NCBI GenBank assembly: GCA_963576565.1 | Contig: OY755047.1 | Span: forward strand, 21,769,171 to 21,833,170 | Direction: 5' to 3' | Length of the DNA stretch: 64,000 nt | Source of the DNA: Aspidapion aeneum | Lineage: Eukaryota > Arthropoda > Insecta > Coleoptera > Brentidae | In this document: in pieces, positions 13,721 to 24,660 of the stretch | How the letters are laid out: the number at the start of each line of letters is the position of its first letter | Numbering within the stretch: position 1 is the stretch's first letter | The notes under the pieces: model-generated | Told to the model about the DNA's origin: nothing | Seen by the model: the letters and a program-made list of their open reading frames with translations, nothing else | The model's database searches: none | Position numbers and translations under genes: made by a program

Positions 13721-14222
13721 TGAATATTTATCAGAACTTTTTAAGAACCCGTTTGATTGAATCGATTAGCTCATCGATGAGATTAAGAACTCTCCCTATT
13801 ATTGAAGAAGGAAGAAACTAATATCTGACAAAAATGCAGCTTTATCGAATTAATCTTCTACATTCTCCTTTAACCTTATAAATATCTGTTCCGTAAAAGT
13901 TTTTGAAAGATTGTTCAAACTTTTAAGTTAAGCCTCTTTTGATTTTAGCATATGTTTTAGAGAAGTTTTTACATCGTTTTAAATTTAAGCTGATATTCGA
14001 AGGCTATAATTCTTTCAAAAAGCAAAACGTAGTAGTTCCGTCAATAACATAAAATAAAAGAGCAAAAAAAGACTAAATGACATTATAAGCCCGTTCCTTA
14101 ATTCTCCAGATTTCCCTACAGATTTGGGCCGCCTGGTCTTTGTCGGGACGACGACAACCGGGCAGATTCGATGACTAGTGCCCCAGAAGCACTTCTTAGC
14201 ACAGTGTGAAGCAGATAAAAGA

Positions 14223-15210
14223 GTGAGAAGACGAATATTTGAAGTGGAGAAGTTGCGTGTGGAAGAGCTGAAATCCCTGAAGTGGTCGGAAATCCTTACC
14301 TTCATTCGAAGAACGGAAATGTTCGATAAGAGATTGGGCAAATTGAAAGATAACATTTCTTCTTTCCATATTCTTGAAACTACTGATTTGCGATGGCCCA
14401 AGTAAACACAATGGTGCTTGGTTGTTTTTGAAATTTTCTTTTATCAGCAGACCGGTTTTTATACTTTCGATTGGATTTACTGAGTTTTTCTTAAAACTCT
14501 AACTTTTCCCACTTAGTGTAACCCAGTTTTTAACTGGTCAATTTCCTTGGCCACGTGTATGGCCCTTTTTCACATAAATCCTGCCACTTCAAAGTATAGT
14601 ATCGAGGAAAAAATCGCATCGTTGTTTTACGGAATGTTTTTTTGTAAAGCTATTAGTAGGTATGTTAAGTGACCTGCTCACAAGAAAATTTGCAGGGGCA
14701 ATTTAACGGCGAAACAAAAGTGAGAAGACGAATATTTGAAGTGGAAAGTTGCGTGTGGAAGACCTGAAATCCCTGAAGTGGTCGGAAATCCTTACCTTCA
14801 TTCGAAGAACGGAAATGTTCGATAAGAGATTGGGCAAATTGAAAGATAACATTTCTTCTTTCCATATTCTTGAAACTACTGATTTGCGATGGCTCAAGTA
14901 AACACAATGGTGCTTGGATGTTTTTGAAATTTTCTTTTATCAGCAGACCGGTTTTTATACTTTCGATTGGATTTACTGAGTTTTTCTTAAAACTCTAACT
15001 TTCGCCAGTAAGTGTAATCCAGTTTTCAACTGGTCAATTTCCTGGGCCACGTGTATGGCCCTTTTTCACATAAATCCTGCCACTTCAAAGTATAGTATCG
15101 AGGAAAAAATCGCATCCTTGTTTTCCGGAATGTTTTGTTTTTCTGTAAAGCTATTAATAGGTATGTTAAGTGGCCTGCTCACGAGGAAATTTGCAGGGAC
15201 AATTTAACAT
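14223..15210. repeat. Tandem duplication, two units of ~490 bp
   Basis: Unit 1 (14,223-14,706) and unit 2 (14,720-15,210) are near-identical, offset by 497 bases. Each ends in AATTTGCAGGG(G/A)CAATTTAAC. That motif recurs inverted at about 15,266-15,286. Open frames of about 60-130 codons on either strand span the units but match nothing I recognise and differ between copies, so I do not call a gene. Confidence 0.85.
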
Positions 15211-15299
15211 CCCCACATATGGTAGATGTCAGCGTATGCCGATATCGGTTACATAAAGGAACGCTAAATTGCCCCTGCAAATTGGCTGGGGAGTAGGCT

Positions 15300-16689
15300 A
15301 CTTTAAACAGGAATGGATGAAAGTTACACTATTTATCCCAGCTTCTAATTTAAGACACAGGGCTATCCTTGATATAGATAAACATACCTCAGGAATCATA
15401 TTTCCAAACTAATTCGCAGCACATGCAGCACAGCAAATTACATTTACAAACATATCCGCAAATAAAGAATCTACTAGGAATTTAAATCAGAAAAGCTGCA
15501 AATATCGTTTTAAAGTGTCCTTCTGAAAAAAATGGGTCCATGATGGATCTGATACCTTCCTGAACCCATTAGCAAACACACAGCCTTAAAAACAGTTTTT
15601 GCTAATATCTTGGAAATGAAAGCTCTTACAAAGTTAGGCGAAGACAGGGGAATTTCGCCATGCGGGGTAATACCGCCACCCCAGGCATCTAGGCAATCAG
15701 AAACACCAGAGAGCTGCCAGTTACGACAAACAGAGTAGCAGTAGTGCCAGAAGCTAAAGCATTCCAGTTGCAGCGTGTCGCCGCCTTAGTTTGATTTCGG
15801 CTGCGGTAGAAGTAGATTATGCTGTTTTGCTTCTAAATTTTACGTCAACTGGTGGTTAGATTACCGTTTTTAAAAATTTAGATTATGGTTCAAAAAAAGT
15901 TCTAGGTCATTTTTGTATTGGCCAACACATTTTTATAAAATATGTTAATTTGTTTTTTAATTATCCATTTTTTTAAACCAGTAGTAAGTATCAGGTATGA
16001 ACAAAAACTAATATGGTGGTATTACCACAAGGATGTGGCGGTATTGCCCCGCACCATGGAGGAACTCCGCCAACTGCAACTTTTTAAAAAAATTAATATT
16101 TCTTTTATATATTTATGCAAAAAATATACATTTCTTAATTAAAAGTTTTTGTTATGTTAATAAGCTAAGTAAATAAAAAAGATAAGGTGTCGGAATTCCC
16201 CCGTCGTCCCCTATATAAATTATATTGAGCAAAACGTGTTCTACCATTCCGGAAACTGCATATTGATGCAATGCTGTGTTAGAAGCTAGCATATTTTTAA
16301 TTTTTAAACTGTCAAAAACCGTCACTAGCAGTAATAGATTTTGATCACAGTACATTTTCATCAACCAACTTAACCAACTCTTTACAGTATTGTACACTAT
16401 TTTGCCTGAAAATTCTATCGGTTTAGCGGTTTAGGAGTTATCGTGTTACGGACAGACATAAACACAAAATATACACCCAAAAATTAAAAAAAAAATCGTC
16501 GAAAACAATACCTTCTCTAGCCATTGGTGTGCAGGCTAGGAAGATAAAAATAAAATTTATATAGCTAATTAAAATATTATAATGGTTGTTTCCCAAATTG
16601 ATGTTTATTTGGTCAGGAGACTAAAATTATTGGTACGCACCTAAGTACTAGATTTAGTCTTTTATGGATTATAGTTATTTACCTGACAA
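15300..16689. other. Gene-free stretch
   Basis: Nothing coding is recognised. The segment starting AAATGGGTCCATGATGGATC at about 15,531 is related to 45,713-45,840 (dispersed repeat). Short open frames near 15,942 and 16,152 show no family resemblance. Confidence 0.45.
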
Positions 16690-17235
16690 AGTGCGGAAAT
16701 TAATACTTTACCGCAGGCGACGGCAGTTGGCCATTCAGGGTTGTAAAGACATTTTCCGCATGTGTTAGGTATGTACAATAATTTACCTACGAGTACCTTT
16801 TTTTTTTTAAATTGAATGTAATTTATAAATGAACATGTTAAATTAGATGGAATTAAAATGTAAACAAATAGTGAAGCTGTCTTATTGACGCGTTGCTAAG
16901 GTTTCTAAGTGGTGCGCGTGCGGTAAAGCAATGTTACCAAAGTAATTACTCTACCGCACGCGACGGCCGGAGTTCGGTCAAGCTGTCAAGGGTGGTAAAG
17001 ACACTTTCCGCATGTGTTAGGTACAATATTTTACCTATGAGTACCTTTTTTTTTCAAAAAATTGAATATAATTTATAAAAGAACATGTTAAATTAGATGG
17101 AATTGAAACGTAAACAAATATTAAAGCTGTCGAATTGATGCGTTGCTAAGATTTCTAAGTGGTGCGCGTGCGGTAAAGCAACGTTACCGCACGGCGTGCG
17201 GTAAATTAATTACTTTACCGCATGCGAGTAGGTAA
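16690..17235. repeat. Tandem MITE pair with GCGGTAAAG ends
   Basis: Two direct units of about 250 bases (16,690-16,935 and 16,940-17,190) share TTCCGCATGTGTTAGGTA and TAAGTGGTGCGCGTGCGGTA. Both are bounded by CTTTACCGCA-type motifs in opposing orientation, including the dense palindromic cluster at 17,167-17,228. Likely a MITE tandemly duplicated through shared ends. Confidence 0.75.
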
Positions 17236-17681
17236 AAATTCATACTTACCAGTAACAAGTAAATATCCTAATATCACAAAAATCGCTGGATGCACTACAC
17301 TTATCCTAACAATCATTGTTATTGTCTAAAAAATCCACACTAATAACAATAATTAATTTAAAAAAAACAAACACTGGAACAATTTAATTTAGCGAGGTTT
17401 TTCTTTCTAACTATGAATTGCAACACGCTTAAAAAAAATTGAATAAAAAAAATTGCCGCGTGTATAGTAATGCTATTATGTATTAAAGAAATAGAAAGTA
17501 TATTATATGGTATAATATGACTTATACCAAGTACGACCACATCGTGAGTAGTACTGGCTGAGCTGAACGAATCGACTGTTGTGATTCTGAATGGATAGTA
17601 CTAGCCCGTGAGCGAAAATCAACAAATTTGCTAGCTACAACCTCATCTTTTGAAAACAGACAACTACATTGTTTTCTATTT

Positions 17682-18182
17682 CTATTTAGCCTTCTTCGAT
17701 CCATCTTTGGACATAGGCCTCCCACAATATCTTCCACTTGTCTCTGTCTGTCGCCCTGTTCATCCATCTAGTCCGCGCATGTTTCTTCAAATCGTCCGCC
17801 CATCTCATTTGGGATCGTCCCCTACTTCTTTTATTTTACAATGCATTTGTTGCATCGATCGTCTTTCCGTCTAATATTATTACCGGCTAATTTTAATTTT
17901 AAGTTTGCTACCTCTCCTCTGATATTCCTTACTTTTGGTTTCTTTCTCATCCACCAATTCCTTTTTCTATCTGTTAACTTTACATGTACCATTTGTCTTT
18001 CCAAACCACAAGAAGAATTACACATTTGGTTTTAAGGTACTAAGGATATTTTTAATTATGTAGGTTTATTTAACGAATGCTGCCCAGGCCAATCTTACTC
18101 ATCTCTTGATTTCAGCCGTTTGGTTTTCATTTTTTAGTTTAATAATTTGTCCTAGATATATGTATGTATTCCTCTACTTGTT
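17682..18182 (-). mobile_element. RTE-type LINE 3' end, best-preserved copy
   Basis: The reverse strand reads in one frame SQMRWADDLKKHARTRWMNR followed by ATDRDKWKILWEAYVQRWIE and EG-stop. This is the diagnostic C-terminal tail of RTE-group non-LTR retrotransposons (a DDL...W...A.DR..W...EAYVQ.W pattern). The 5' part is lost at 18,182, where an unrelated repeat begins. It is a relic. Confidence 0.85.
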
Positions 18183-18189
18183 CTTGGCC

Positions 18190-19865
18190 CGGTAGTTATA
18201 AGGGGAGGGGGCATAGGGGCCATGGCCCCCCTAAGCAATATTTTTGTGCAGAAAGTAGTAACAGTAGTAACTTTGACACAGGTGTTTTTGGTTATTTTTT
18301 AAGCATATGGAACTAAAAATAAAGTAGTAAATCTTATGCAACGGTTTGGGGGGGGGATAATCATAATTAGGTACTCATTGGGATCAACAACCAACCTGTC
18401 AACCTGTTAGGAAGTGAGTTGGTAATTTTTGCAATTTACGGACGCCCCTGGAGAGTTTTCTATACAATGGGTCACATTTTGTGACACACTGTTTAAAAGG
18501 ACATTTTATTATCGGGCCCGCCCCGAAGCCATAAAAGGTCGAAAGTACAAAAGGTCGAAAAAAAATCGACAAAACACAATATTAAAAATACAAATTTACC
18601 GTATCAAGTCGAATTGACCTGTCCAGTCGATGTGGACCCGCGGCCGTACTTTCGACCTTTTGTACTTTCGACCTTTTGAACTTTCGACCTTTTGTTTTTT
18701 GAACTTTTGTACTTTCGACCTTTTGTATTTTCGACCTTATTTTTTCGACCTTTTGTACTTTTGAAACTTTTGTACTTTCGACTTTTTATCCGCCGCTCTT
18801 TATTATCCACCGAAAAGCTAATAAGACACAAAATTGATTAGTTTGGATTGATCCTAAATAATTTCTTTAAATTAAGAACACCACTGGAGCGGTAAATATA
18901 TTGTTATACATCGTTTGAAAGGAAATTTTATTGGCTAGTATAGAACACATTTTTTGATAAAGAGCTTGGTTCTTAAGAAAATTATAATAATAAAACGTAT
19001 GAAAAACATGTTTTTTTTAATGATTTGTTGAAATCACCCCCAATGACGGACGTCGCTGGAGAGTTTGCTATAAGTCAAACTCCACCGAGTTTCACATTTT
19101 TAAAAAGAGAATTTCCCTGTCTACAAAAAACTGTAGAACAAGTTTTTTCATGTTAAGCTTAGTTTTTGAGAAAATTAGATAAAACGTGTAACAAAAATGG
19201 TTTATTTTTTGTTTTTTCAAAATTAACTTAATTTACGGATGCCCCTGAAGTTTTATTTATAAAACCGATTTAGTCATGTTATACGTCATTTTGAAGGAAA
19301 TTTTATTGAGTATACCAAAATGTAATACACGGTTTTCTGTATATATTAGTTTTTCAAAAAATTTAATAAATCTTGGAAAAAACATAGGTATTTTTTCAAC
19401 TTTTTTTAATTACTTCAATTAACGGACGCCGCTGGAGAGCTTGTTATTAGTCTAACTTTATTAAGTTACACCATGTTGAAAAGGGAATTTTAATGTCTAC
19501 AATAAAGTATATTATATATTTTTCTCTTAGAAGCTTAGTTTTTAAGAAAATTTGAAAAAATCTCAAACTTTCAGATTTTGAGGGGTCTGGGGGGGTTTTT
19601 GGAGGTTTTTGCAGCCATTTAAAAAAAAATAATATGTTAATATTTTTTAATTATACAAATATATATTAACAATTTGGGCTTTCCAGCGGCAATTTAAAAT
19701 TCCGCCGCCATTTTGGCCGCCATCTTGAATATCTCAGCCCCTATCAATATCTCGAGTTGGCAACAGGGATATTCGGATTCAGCGGGGTCAAAATAGGGAG
19801 AATTGCCCATTTGCCAAAAAGTAATATAAAATGCTTCTAGAAAGTGGATTTTCCCGAATCTTGCT
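18190..19865. mobile_element. Large repeat with minisatellite and degenerate ~190-bp units (copy 1)
   Basis: It begins GGTAGTTATAAGGGGAGGGG and carries a minisatellite in inverted pieces at 18,535-18,570 and 18,640-18,790. It then has three to four degenerate tandem units, each with a CGGACG(C/T)CGCTGGAGAG landmark. It ends with a block containing GGGATATTCGG and TTTGCCAAAAAGTAATATAA. The same order of blocks recurs at 47,060-48,470. No coding capacity recognised. Confidence 0.75.
18640..18790. repeat. 16-bp minisatellite (TACTTTCGACCTTTTG)n
   Basis: About nine variant copies of the unit TACTTTCGACCTTTTG in a row. Two copies of the reverse complement lie at 18,535-18,570, so the locus could fold into a long hairpin. 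The equivalent array in the sister copy is at 47,236-47,370. Confidence 0.9.
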
Positions 19866-19875
19866 GAAAATGCAA

Positions 19876-21660
19876 CAGGTTGGCGGGCAAAGCACGGAAT
19901 ATGACGCTTTAGGATATAATTTAGCTTTTGTTTTGCATGCATGGAGTTTGCAATGAGACCCGACCGATGCCGAAGATCACACGCAAAGTTGCCATGTGTT
20001 GCTTAAAGTATTTGGTAAAAGCGCGCGCACTAACTAGTAGCATTTTCCTATGGAGTCAGTGTACCCATTATCCAGTGTTACTGTGTTTCTGACAGGAAAT
20101 ATAATTTAGAAATTAAATTTACTTAGAAAAACTTTTTGTTTCAAAAAATCAATTTTCAACATTTCTTTTTTTAGAAAGCGCTATTGGTCCCAAAAAATTA
20201 CTTCCTGAATCTTAAGTTTAACTCTTATCGGCGCGGTACGAACCCAACCCACCTCGAAAACCATTTCTCACGACTGCTCACGAGAACATCGACGATCGGT
20301 TTGCGCCGCGCTGCGAGGTGACATCTGTGGACTCGAGCGACAAGTTGTGGTGATGTATTTAGAGTTGTCTTTTTACTCATAATTCTTTCCAAACATGCCA
20401 ATTTTGAAAAAATAAATAAAAAAAGCAAATGTCCGCTCCGGCGCCGGTTGGGTCGGAAAATTATTAAAATTTTGATACACTAATGGATTTCTGAAAAATA
20501 TTACGATTGTTGAAAAATAATAGTTATCTCATGATCTATTGTCATGGTAACATAATAATATGGTAGGGAACCATTTGACTGATGATGGTAGTCTAGTAGA
20601 TTGTATCATTGTTTTATACAGTGTGTCCGAAAAGTTCCGGGACCCCTAAATACTTTGCAAAATAGCGGTTTTAGAGACAAATGTTTAAGGCAATACTTTG
20701 AGAGCTTAAATCTTTCTATCTAGCTGAAAAATCATCAAATTAGCTAGATACAACCTCATTGTTTTGAAAACAGACAACCATTTTTTTTTACATTACTTCA
20801 AATCCAAGTTATTTGCAAAAATTAACTATAAATAGGTATAGTACACTGTCTCCATTTGTAAATGCAACTTGTTTAGGGCAAAGCATGGCATATGACGCTT
20901 TGGGGTATAATTCAGCTTCTCTTTTGCATGCATGGAGTTTGCAATGAGACCCGACCGATGCCGAAGATCAGACGCAATGTTGCCATGTATTGTTTAAAGT
21001 CTTTGGTAAAAGCGCACGCGCTAACTAGTTTTTAGTATTTTTCTAGTGAAACAGTGTATCCACTATCCAGTGTTACTGTGTTTCTGACCGGAAATATATT
21101 TTAGAAATTAAATTTACTTACAAAAACTTTCAACTTTGAAGTAAATTTTCAATATTTCTTTTTTCAAAAAGCGCTAATTGACTGAAAAAATTATTTCTAG
21201 GGTATATTCTACGTCTTGAACTACGTAACCATCCACATTACACACGTTGACCAATAGCAAGCTCTAAATTAGCTCCAAGCCGTCACGTTTAGTCGGTACG
21301 GGGCAGGAAAAAAGATTACAGTTCAAACGCTTAAATTTCAGGTAACTCTGAAGAGCGGGCGACTAGGCCATTGGTCGAGACAAGTCATTTCGCACAACAG
21401 GCGACCGCTCAGTGTTTGCTATAGGTCAAAGCGTGCGATGTGGATGGTCACATCGTTCAAGACCCAGAATAGATACCCTGAAGTCTTCAGTTTAATGGGT
21501 TTTCGAAAAATATTACAATTGTTGAAAAATAATAGTTATCTCTTGATCTATTGTCATGGTAACATAATAATATGGTAGGGAACAATTTAACTGATGATGG
21601 TAGGCTAGTAGATTGTATCATGGTGTTATACAGTTTGTCCAAAAAGTTCCGAGACCCTCA
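19876..21660. repeat. Tandem duplication, ~1.0-kb units
   Basis: The unit starting GGCAAAGCA(C/T)GG(A/C)ATATGACGC occurs at about 19,876-20,660 and again at about 20,876-21,660. Shared landmarks include GCATGCATGGAGTTTGCAAT, ATCCAGTGTTACTGTGTTTC and CTATTGTCATGGTAACATAA. Each unit ends in ATACAGT(G/T)TGTCC(G/A)AAAAG, a mariner-like terminus. The second unit carries a MITE at 21,199-21,479; the first carries different sequence at that place. Confidence 0.8.
21199..21479. repeat. MITE with ~40-bp TIRs
   Basis: Ends GGGTATATTCTACGTCTTGA and, as reverse complement of the right end, GGGTATCTATTCTGGGTCTTG; both continue to ACCATCCACAT. The element occupies part of only the second ~1-kb tandem unit. 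GC-richer than its surroundings. Confidence 0.75.
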
Positions 21661-22437
21661 TAAGTTTGCAAAATAGCGGTTTTAGAGAAAAATGTTTAAG
21701 GCAAGACTTTGAGAGCTTAATTTTTTTACCTAACAGTAATCTTGATTATGACCTTAAGGGCCTATCCTTAAATTACGTAACGCTCAAGCGGGGAGGGGGC
21801 CTTGCGTTACACTCAATGTTATTTTAATGTGATTTTTCTTGAAAATGCTTTAAGAGGAGGGGGGGGGGTCAAAAATCCTGAATTTCTGCGTTACGTAATT
21901 TAAGAACGCTCCCTAAATCATGATTAAGAGGTCAAGTTTAAAAATTTTAATTAAACTAGCTCCATCTGATTATATTAGTTTGTCGAGTTCAAAAATCAAC
22001 ATTTGGTAGATTTTTGTATTATGCGTCTTAATGAAACATTTTGATTTAATAGAAGACAAAAACAGCAGGTATTTTAAGTATTTAAGTGAAGACCAGGAAA
22101 TCTTAGATTGATTCTTTAACTATTTGGCCAAAATTGGTTAAAGTTAAATACCTCTGACCATCTTTTAGATTTTAGTAAGTTACGAAATGTAATTTTGGCA
22201 TTTGATATAAATATCAATTTAAACGAAGATTTTTATACTCGATTAACTGTTGAAATCAAAAGTCGTCATTTCACTTTAACTTTCTAATCGTGATCTTGAA
22301 ATAGCTTCTAAATTATGTTTTAAGATCATAACCAAGGTCACAGTTGGGTAGAGGTCCTAGAAGTTATTAAGCGCTTTTCTCTAAAACCCTAGTTTTTAAA
22401 ATATTTAGGATTCAGGAACTTTTCGGACACACTGTAT
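21634..22437. mobile_element. Tc1/mariner-like element relic
   Basis: Left terminus TACAGTTTGTCCAAAAAGTT and right terminus AACTTTTCGGACACACTGTA are inverted copies flanked by TA, typical of the Tc1/mariner superfamily. A second left end is at 20,617. No transposase is recognisable, and a separate MITE (21,757-21,914) sits inside. Confidence 0.7.
21757..21914. repeat. MITE with CTTAAATTACGTAACGC termini
   Basis: Inverted ends: CCTTAAATTACGTAACGC on the left and GCGTTACGTAATTTAAG on the right. Contains G-rich runs. Other family members are at 43,504-43,666 and, degraded, at 9652-9762. Nested in a mariner-like relic. Confidence 0.85.
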
Positions 22438-23014
22438 AGGCATATAGAATAAAAAGTACTTAAACGTTTAAGTCGCTGTACATTCTTGTGAACAAATCAA
22501 CATTTTTGCAAAAGTCCATCTTAGTTTCAAAGATATGTGTACAGTATTTTTGATGGTATAGAATGGGAACCTGAGTTATGATAAAAGATAGAGGAGTAGG
22601 GATTTAACATTGCTGCAAATTTTGAGCCAAAAAAAATATGTAAAAAAAAATTTTCTTGCCCTTGTAGTTTTGAAGGGGTGCGAATTCATAAGTTCTGTTG
22701 GTTTTTCTCAATCCCGGGTATGTCATACCCAGGTATACCAACGCCGGGTTAATATTTTCTACATTAACTTGAATGCAAGTTTGGCTGCTTGGAATCCAAT
22801 TTTGAACAATTTAAAAAAATTGTTTAAAATAGCATGTTAATTATTAAAAAGTCAAAAAAAAGATTTTTTTAATTTTTCTTTTAATAATTAACTTTTTATA
22901 TTATCCCGAACTTGGGATTAAAGTTTTTGTGTTGTGTGTGAAACGCTCTGTATATTACTTACCTACTTAGTTCTTACATTTTTTTATTTATTCTTTATTT
23001 AAGCTTAAAAAGTA
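22438..23014. other. Gene-free stretch
   Basis: No gene supported. Contains the imperfect inverted motif CCCGGGTATGTCATACCCAG around 22,713 and AT-rich filler. Confidence 0.4.
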
Positions 23015-24540
23015 GTGTAATCTGAGGGCACGGCAGTGCCTCGCCAAGTTCGCGCGCCGTAACCATCTTTTCTGGAAACATTTCAGCCGATATTTGACCT
23101 ACCTAAAACTCTACTTCGGAATGAGCTACGAATCACAAACTTTGCACAGTCGTAGATCTCCATGGAGTTAACAACCCATGGAATTCCATAAAGTAGTAAA
23201 GTAGTTACGAAATTTCAAAAAACGTCGAAATTGCCACTCACTCACTGACTCACTCATGTATAGATCACCAATATTCTACTGTACTTCCAGACATGCTACA
23301 AAGCTGAAATTTGGCAGACTGATAGAAATTATGACCAAACCTCTGGGAAAAATCAAAAAACCCCAAAATTTTAATTTACTCCCCTTCCCTATACATTTAA
23401 AATTATATAAAAGTAACATCGCCCACTTCTAGAAATGCTAGAGAGTTGAGCTTTGGCAGATAGGAACTATGATAAAACTATGGGAAAAAAGCAAAAACCC
23501 CAAAATTTTAATTTACTTCCCTCCCCTATACATTTAAAGTTATGTTAAAGTAGCATTGCCCACTTCCAGAAATGCTAGAGAGTTGAGCTTTAGTAGACTG
23601 ATAGGAACTATGATAAAACTACAGGAAAAAAATAAGACACCCCAAAATTCTAATTTACTTCCCTCCCCTATAAATGTAAAGTTAAGTAAAAGTAACATTG
23701 CCTACTTCCGGACATGCTAGAGAGCTGAGCTTTGGAAGACCAATGGTAACTATGATAAAGTTATAGAAAAAAATTAAAACACCTCAACATTCTAATTTAC
23801 TTCCTTCCCCTATAAATGTAAAATTATGTAAAAGTAACACTGCCCACTTCCAGAAACGCTAGAGAGCTGAACTTTAAGACTGAAAGACAATATGATAAAA
23901 CTATATAAAAAAATTTAAAAACACCAACATTTTAATTTACTTCCCTCTCCTATAAATTTAAATTTATATAAAACTAACATTGCACGCTTCCAGAAACGCT
24001 AGAGAGCTGAGCATTGGAATGCTGATAGAAATTATGATAAAACCATGGGAAAAAATTTATAAGTCCAATATTTTCATTTACTCTCCTCCCCTATACATGT
24101 AAAGTTATGTAAAAGTAACATTGTGCACTTTTAGAAACGCTAGAGAGCTGAGCTTTGGAAGGCTAATAGGAACTACGATAAAACCATGGAAAAAAATTAA
24201 AAAACCTCAAAAATTTAAGTAAGGCATTGCAAAAGTTTTGAACAATATTCCACATATTTTACTACTTTAAAAATTAAGTATTATCCAATTCCTTTAAAAA
24301 CGAAGTGAAATCATAACAAAAACATTTCAATTCAAGGCCAAGTACGCGAAAATGGCATTCCGTAAAAATAATTGAGATAAAAGTAAAGCCAAGTTCTCCA
24401 ATACAAATTTCAAAATGAAAGGTTCTTACTAGTTTGGAAATATTTTTCTAAACTTGGCTATCTTTGAAATTATCTTAAAAATCCCATTAATATTTTAAAG
24501 TATATCTTTATTTTTTTTTAAATACATATTATTAACAATG
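23015..24540. mobile_element. Dispersed element with ~120-bp internal tandem array (copy 1)
   Basis: The head contains GGGCACGGCAGTGCCTCGCC and CACTCACTCACTGACTCACT. The middle is about eight diverged tandem units of 115-130 bases, marked by GTAAAAGTAACATTGCCCAC and CTAGAGAGCTGAGCTTTGG. The tail ends with CGAAAATGGCATTCCGTAAA and a TTTTTCTAAACTTGGCT end. The same element in the same orientation is at 35,040-36,160, on the other side of the LRR gene. Confidence 0.8.
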
Positions 24541-24622
24541 CTTTTTCAGTTTCCCCAGGACCTACCACCATATGATCCAGCCCTGGGCACATAGTTATCT
24601 CAAATGTTGATACCTTAAAACT

Positions 24623-24660
24623 TAAGGTCACTAGATCACGAAGTTGATCTAGTGACCTTA
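24623..24660. promoter_or_regulatory. Perfect hairpin directly after the LRR stop codon
   Basis: The arms TAAGGTCACTAGATCA and TGATCTAGTGACCTTA pair over 16 bases with a 6-base loop. In the minus-strand transcript the first stem base follows the TAA stop with no gap, so the hairpin would be the first element of the 3' UTR. Its function is unknown. Confidence 0.75.

Noticed and set aside
14015..14907. Overlapping 64-128 codon frames on both strands
   Set aside because: They fall in a tandem repeat, differ in frame between the two units and match no family.
23270..24210. CRISPR-like regular repeats
   Set aside because: Units are diverged throughout with no distinct conserved repeat plus variable spacer; it is a tandem array inside an insect mobile element.
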